NCBI GenBank assembly: GCA_020354155.1
Contig: CP070644.1
Coordinates: 1,160,312 to 1,184,493 of the forward strand
Length of the DNA: 24,182 nucleotides
Reading direction: 5' to 3'
Source: Nitrospiraceae bacterium
GTDB lineage: Bacteria; Nitrospirota; Thermodesulfovibrionia; UBA6902
Shown here: positions 22,835-24,182 of the stretch, in pieces
How the letters are laid out: every line of letters starts with the position of its first letter
Position numbering within the stretch: position 1 is the first letter of the stretch
The notes under the pieces: model-generated
The model's database searches: none
What the model saw: the letters and a program-made list of their open reading frames with translations, nothing else
Told to the model about the DNA's origin: nothing
Position numbers and translations under genes: made by a program

Positions 22835-23167
22835 TTAGAAATCAGGGAATATTTTAATCTGCAGGACCTCGTCATTCTCCATGGTCCGGGTTGCCGTCAG
22901 GATACCGCCTTCAACGTATTCAAGTTTAAAATCACCGAAGCCATCCCGCACAACGTTGTGGGCATCGGAAGGACAGCCTGCCTCACAGCCTGCAACTCCC
23001 TTGATCATTTTTGGTATCAGTCTGTCAAGGGAAAGGGGAGAGAGGTCCACACCCTTCGCATTGCCAAAATTGATGATCTTCCCCATGACAGCTGATATAT
23101 CAAACCTGAAGGGGTTTTCGATATTGACAGGCAGTGATTCCTTTCCAATCCTGATGTCTAAATCCAT
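22835..23167 (-). CDS. Small hypothetical protein with a CxxxC motif
   Basis: 110-residue protein of unknown family. It has no membrane segment or signal peptide. C61 and C65 lie in GVAGCEAGCPSDAHNVV, next to a stretch (DGFGDFKLEYVEGGILTATRTM) predicted as beta strands. The N-terminal half looks amphipathic (DLDIRIGKESLPVNIEN). The strong GGGAGG ribosome-binding site and clean start support a real gene. It stands alone between alanine dehydrogenase and rdgB, all on the minus strand, with an inverted repeat about 30 bases upstream that could be an operator. The two cysteines could bind a metal or form a disulphide, but this is a guess. Confidence 0.75.
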   Translation of the reverse strand: MDLDIRIGKESLPVNIENPFRFDISAVMGKIINFGNAKGVDLSPLSLDRLIPKMIKGVAGCEAGCPSDAHNVVRDGFGDFKLEYVEGGILTATRTMENDEVLQIKIFPDF

Positions 23168-23195
23168 TTCTAAACCTCCCTATGTTCCATGTATT

Positions 23196-23220
23196 ATGGT
23201 CAATTAAAATTGCAAACCAT
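23196..23220. promoter_or_regulatory. Inverted repeat upstream of the small two-cysteine gene
   Basis: ATGGTCAATT (23196-23205) and AATTG plus ACCAT (23208-23212, 23216-23220) form inverted arms interrupted by a CAA bulge. The position, 29 bases before the start codon of the 110-residue gene, suits an operator or a promoter-proximal hairpin. Confidence 0.35.
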
Positions 23221-23428
23221 GGCTGTTAAAATATCCGTACAGAGCTGTCCGGGTTTCGATAGAACAGAATTGCGACACCTCATGTAAAACCATGTGCAAT
23301 GCAGTATTACCGTTGACTGAGTTTGATACCTTAAAAAAACAAAAGGCATTCACATTCTTATATCTGTCGATCCAATTCTGTTTTGAGAAGAGCAGACAGC
23401 TATCACATAGCATATAGAGCAAAACACA

Positions 23429-24043
23429 CTAAAAGCCTCGTATATATCCTCTTTTCGTCAATAAATACTGCTGAAGTTTTCCCAGTGCATTTGCCCTGTG
23501 ACTGATCGCGTTCTTTTCCGTATCACTCATCTCGGCAAATGTCCTCTTTGATCCTTCCGGGTAAAAGAGAGGGTCATAGCCAAACCCCCCAGCACCCTTC
23601 GGCTCACTGCCGATCCTGCCCTTGACATAACCCATAAACGTCTCCTCTTCTTCAGAAGAGACAAGGGCAATGCAGCATACAAACTGTGCCCCCCGTTTTT
23701 CTTCAGGCACATCCTTCAATGCACCCAGAAGCTTTTCATTATTTGCCTTATCATCAGCATCGTCTCCTGCATAACGGGCTGAATACACACCGGGGGCACC
23801 ATTGAGGGCTTCAACTTCAAGCCCTGAATCATCAGCAACTGCAGTCATGCCCGTTGCACGTGCTATGTGCCGGGCCTTCTTGAGGGCATTGGCCTCAAAG
23901 GTGTCACCATCTTCTTCAACTTCTTCCACAGCCGGGAAATCATCAAGGGTATATATCTTTGATGCCGTACCCATGACAGCAAATATTTTCTTGATCTCTT
24001 CAATCTTCTTCCTGTTCCCTGTTGCTAGGACTACATCCATCAT
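23429..24043 (-). CDS. rdgB: RdgB/HAM1 XTP/dITP pyrophosphatase
   Basis: 204-residue house-cleaning nucleotidase that hydrolyses dITP, XTP and ITP to monophosphates and so keeps deaminated purines out of DNA and RNA. Motifs: LATGNRKKIEEI (6-17), EEDGDTFEANALKKA (43-57), VADDSGLEVEALNGAPGVYSARYAG (69-93, with catalytic-site D71/D72), GGFGYDPLF (152-160) and SHRANAL (181-187). Length is standard. The first of two adjacent ATG codons is used, served by GGAG. The pdxA stop codon lies five bases upstream, so the two form an operon. Confidence 0.95.
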   Translation of the reverse strand: MMDVVLATGNRKKIEEIKKIFAVMGTASKIYTLDDFPAVEEVEEDGDTFEANALKKARHIARATGMTAVADDSGLEVEALNGAPGVYSARYAGDDADDKANNEKLLGALKDVPEEKRGAQFVCCIALVSSEEEETFMGYVKGRIGSEPKGAGGFGYDPLFYPEGSKRTFAEMSDTEKNAISHRANALGKLQQYLLTKRGYIRGF

Positions 24044-24048
24044 TTTTC

Positions 24049-24182
24049 TTAACTCCTCACTTTTAACTTTAATCTCGATGCCAGCTTAATTGCCTCTATC
24101 ATACTTGACGGGTCCGCCCTGTTCTGCCATGCAATGTCAAAGGCCGTCCCATGGTCTGGTGATGTCCTGATGATCGGAAGTC
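24049..24182 (-). CDS. pdxA: PdxA, 4-hydroxythreonine-4-phosphate dehydrogenase (C-terminal end only)
   Basis: The last 43 codons of a gene entering from the right edge. The translation LPIIRTSPDHGTAFDIAWQNRADPSSMIEA matches the C-terminal signature of PdxA, including the conserved S-P-D-H-G-T-A-F-D-I-A, in which the His is a metal ligand. Most PdxA proteins have Gly-Lys-Gly or similar after DIA, where this has Trp-Gln-Asn. PdxA oxidises 4-phosphohydroxy-L-threonine in the DXP-dependent route to pyridoxal phosphate. The start is outside the window. Five bases separate its stop from rdgB. Confidence 0.85.
   Translation of the reverse strand, partial: LPIIRTSPDHGTAFDIAWQNRADPSSMIEAIKLASRLKLKVRS

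Noticed and set aside
23204..23422. 72-codon minus-strand open frame between rdgB and the two-cysteine gene
   Set aside because: No recognisable domain, no ribosome-binding site, and it runs through the inverted repeat upstream of the next gene.

Overview
The window reads as chromosomal DNA from an anaerobic, Gram-negative, probably motile bacterium. Support for this includes a NuoE/HndB/NuoF/NuoG redox operon, a futalosine-route menaquinone gene (mqnA), an outer-membrane barrel protein, a MotA/MotB stator behind a consensus sigma-54 promoter, a PilT-type ATPase and several PilZ (cyclic-di-GMP) proteins. This mix fits Nitrospirota or a deltaproteobacterial lineage. That placement is an inference from gene content, not a sequence match.

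Region 1 (1-5400, +): four tightly packed genes for an NADH-oxidising peripheral module. They are a NuoE-like [2Fe-2S] protein, an HndB-like small ferredoxin, a NuoF-like flavoprotein with extra ferredoxin domains at both ends, and an 822-residue NuoG/formate-dehydrogenase-like iron-sulphur subunit. In the last one the residues that would form a formate dehydrogenase active site are replaced. No membrane Nuo subunit or hydrogenase is seen inside the window.

Region 2 (5401-9545, +): a TGGCAC-N5-TTGCA promoter drives motA-motB. Three single-domain PilZ genes and a two-CW-type cysteine-rich protein follow. The gap before the third PilZ gene holds a compact set of hairpins, crossing helices and a terminator (8873-9016), the best candidate here for an undescribed structured RNA.

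Region 3 (9546-12941): visibly AT-rich and gene-poor. It holds a MarR-family regulator, a small SPOR-domain protein, a TPR protein, diverged non-coding repeats, and a promoter embedded in a palindrome that faces an apparently empty kilobase.

Region 4 (12942-17032): a PilT-like ATPase with a TTG start, a fourth PilZ protein, a zinc-ribbon protein of unknown role, a secreted acidic repeat protein and a convergent HDOD protein.

Region 5 (17033-24182): housekeeping genes. These are archease, mscL, rtcB (RNA ligase; archease is its known activator), mqnA, alanine dehydrogenase translationally linked to an outer-membrane protein, a small unknown two-cysteine protein, and the 3' end of pdxA followed by rdgB. 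No tRNA, rRNA, CRISPR array, transposase or phage gene was seen.
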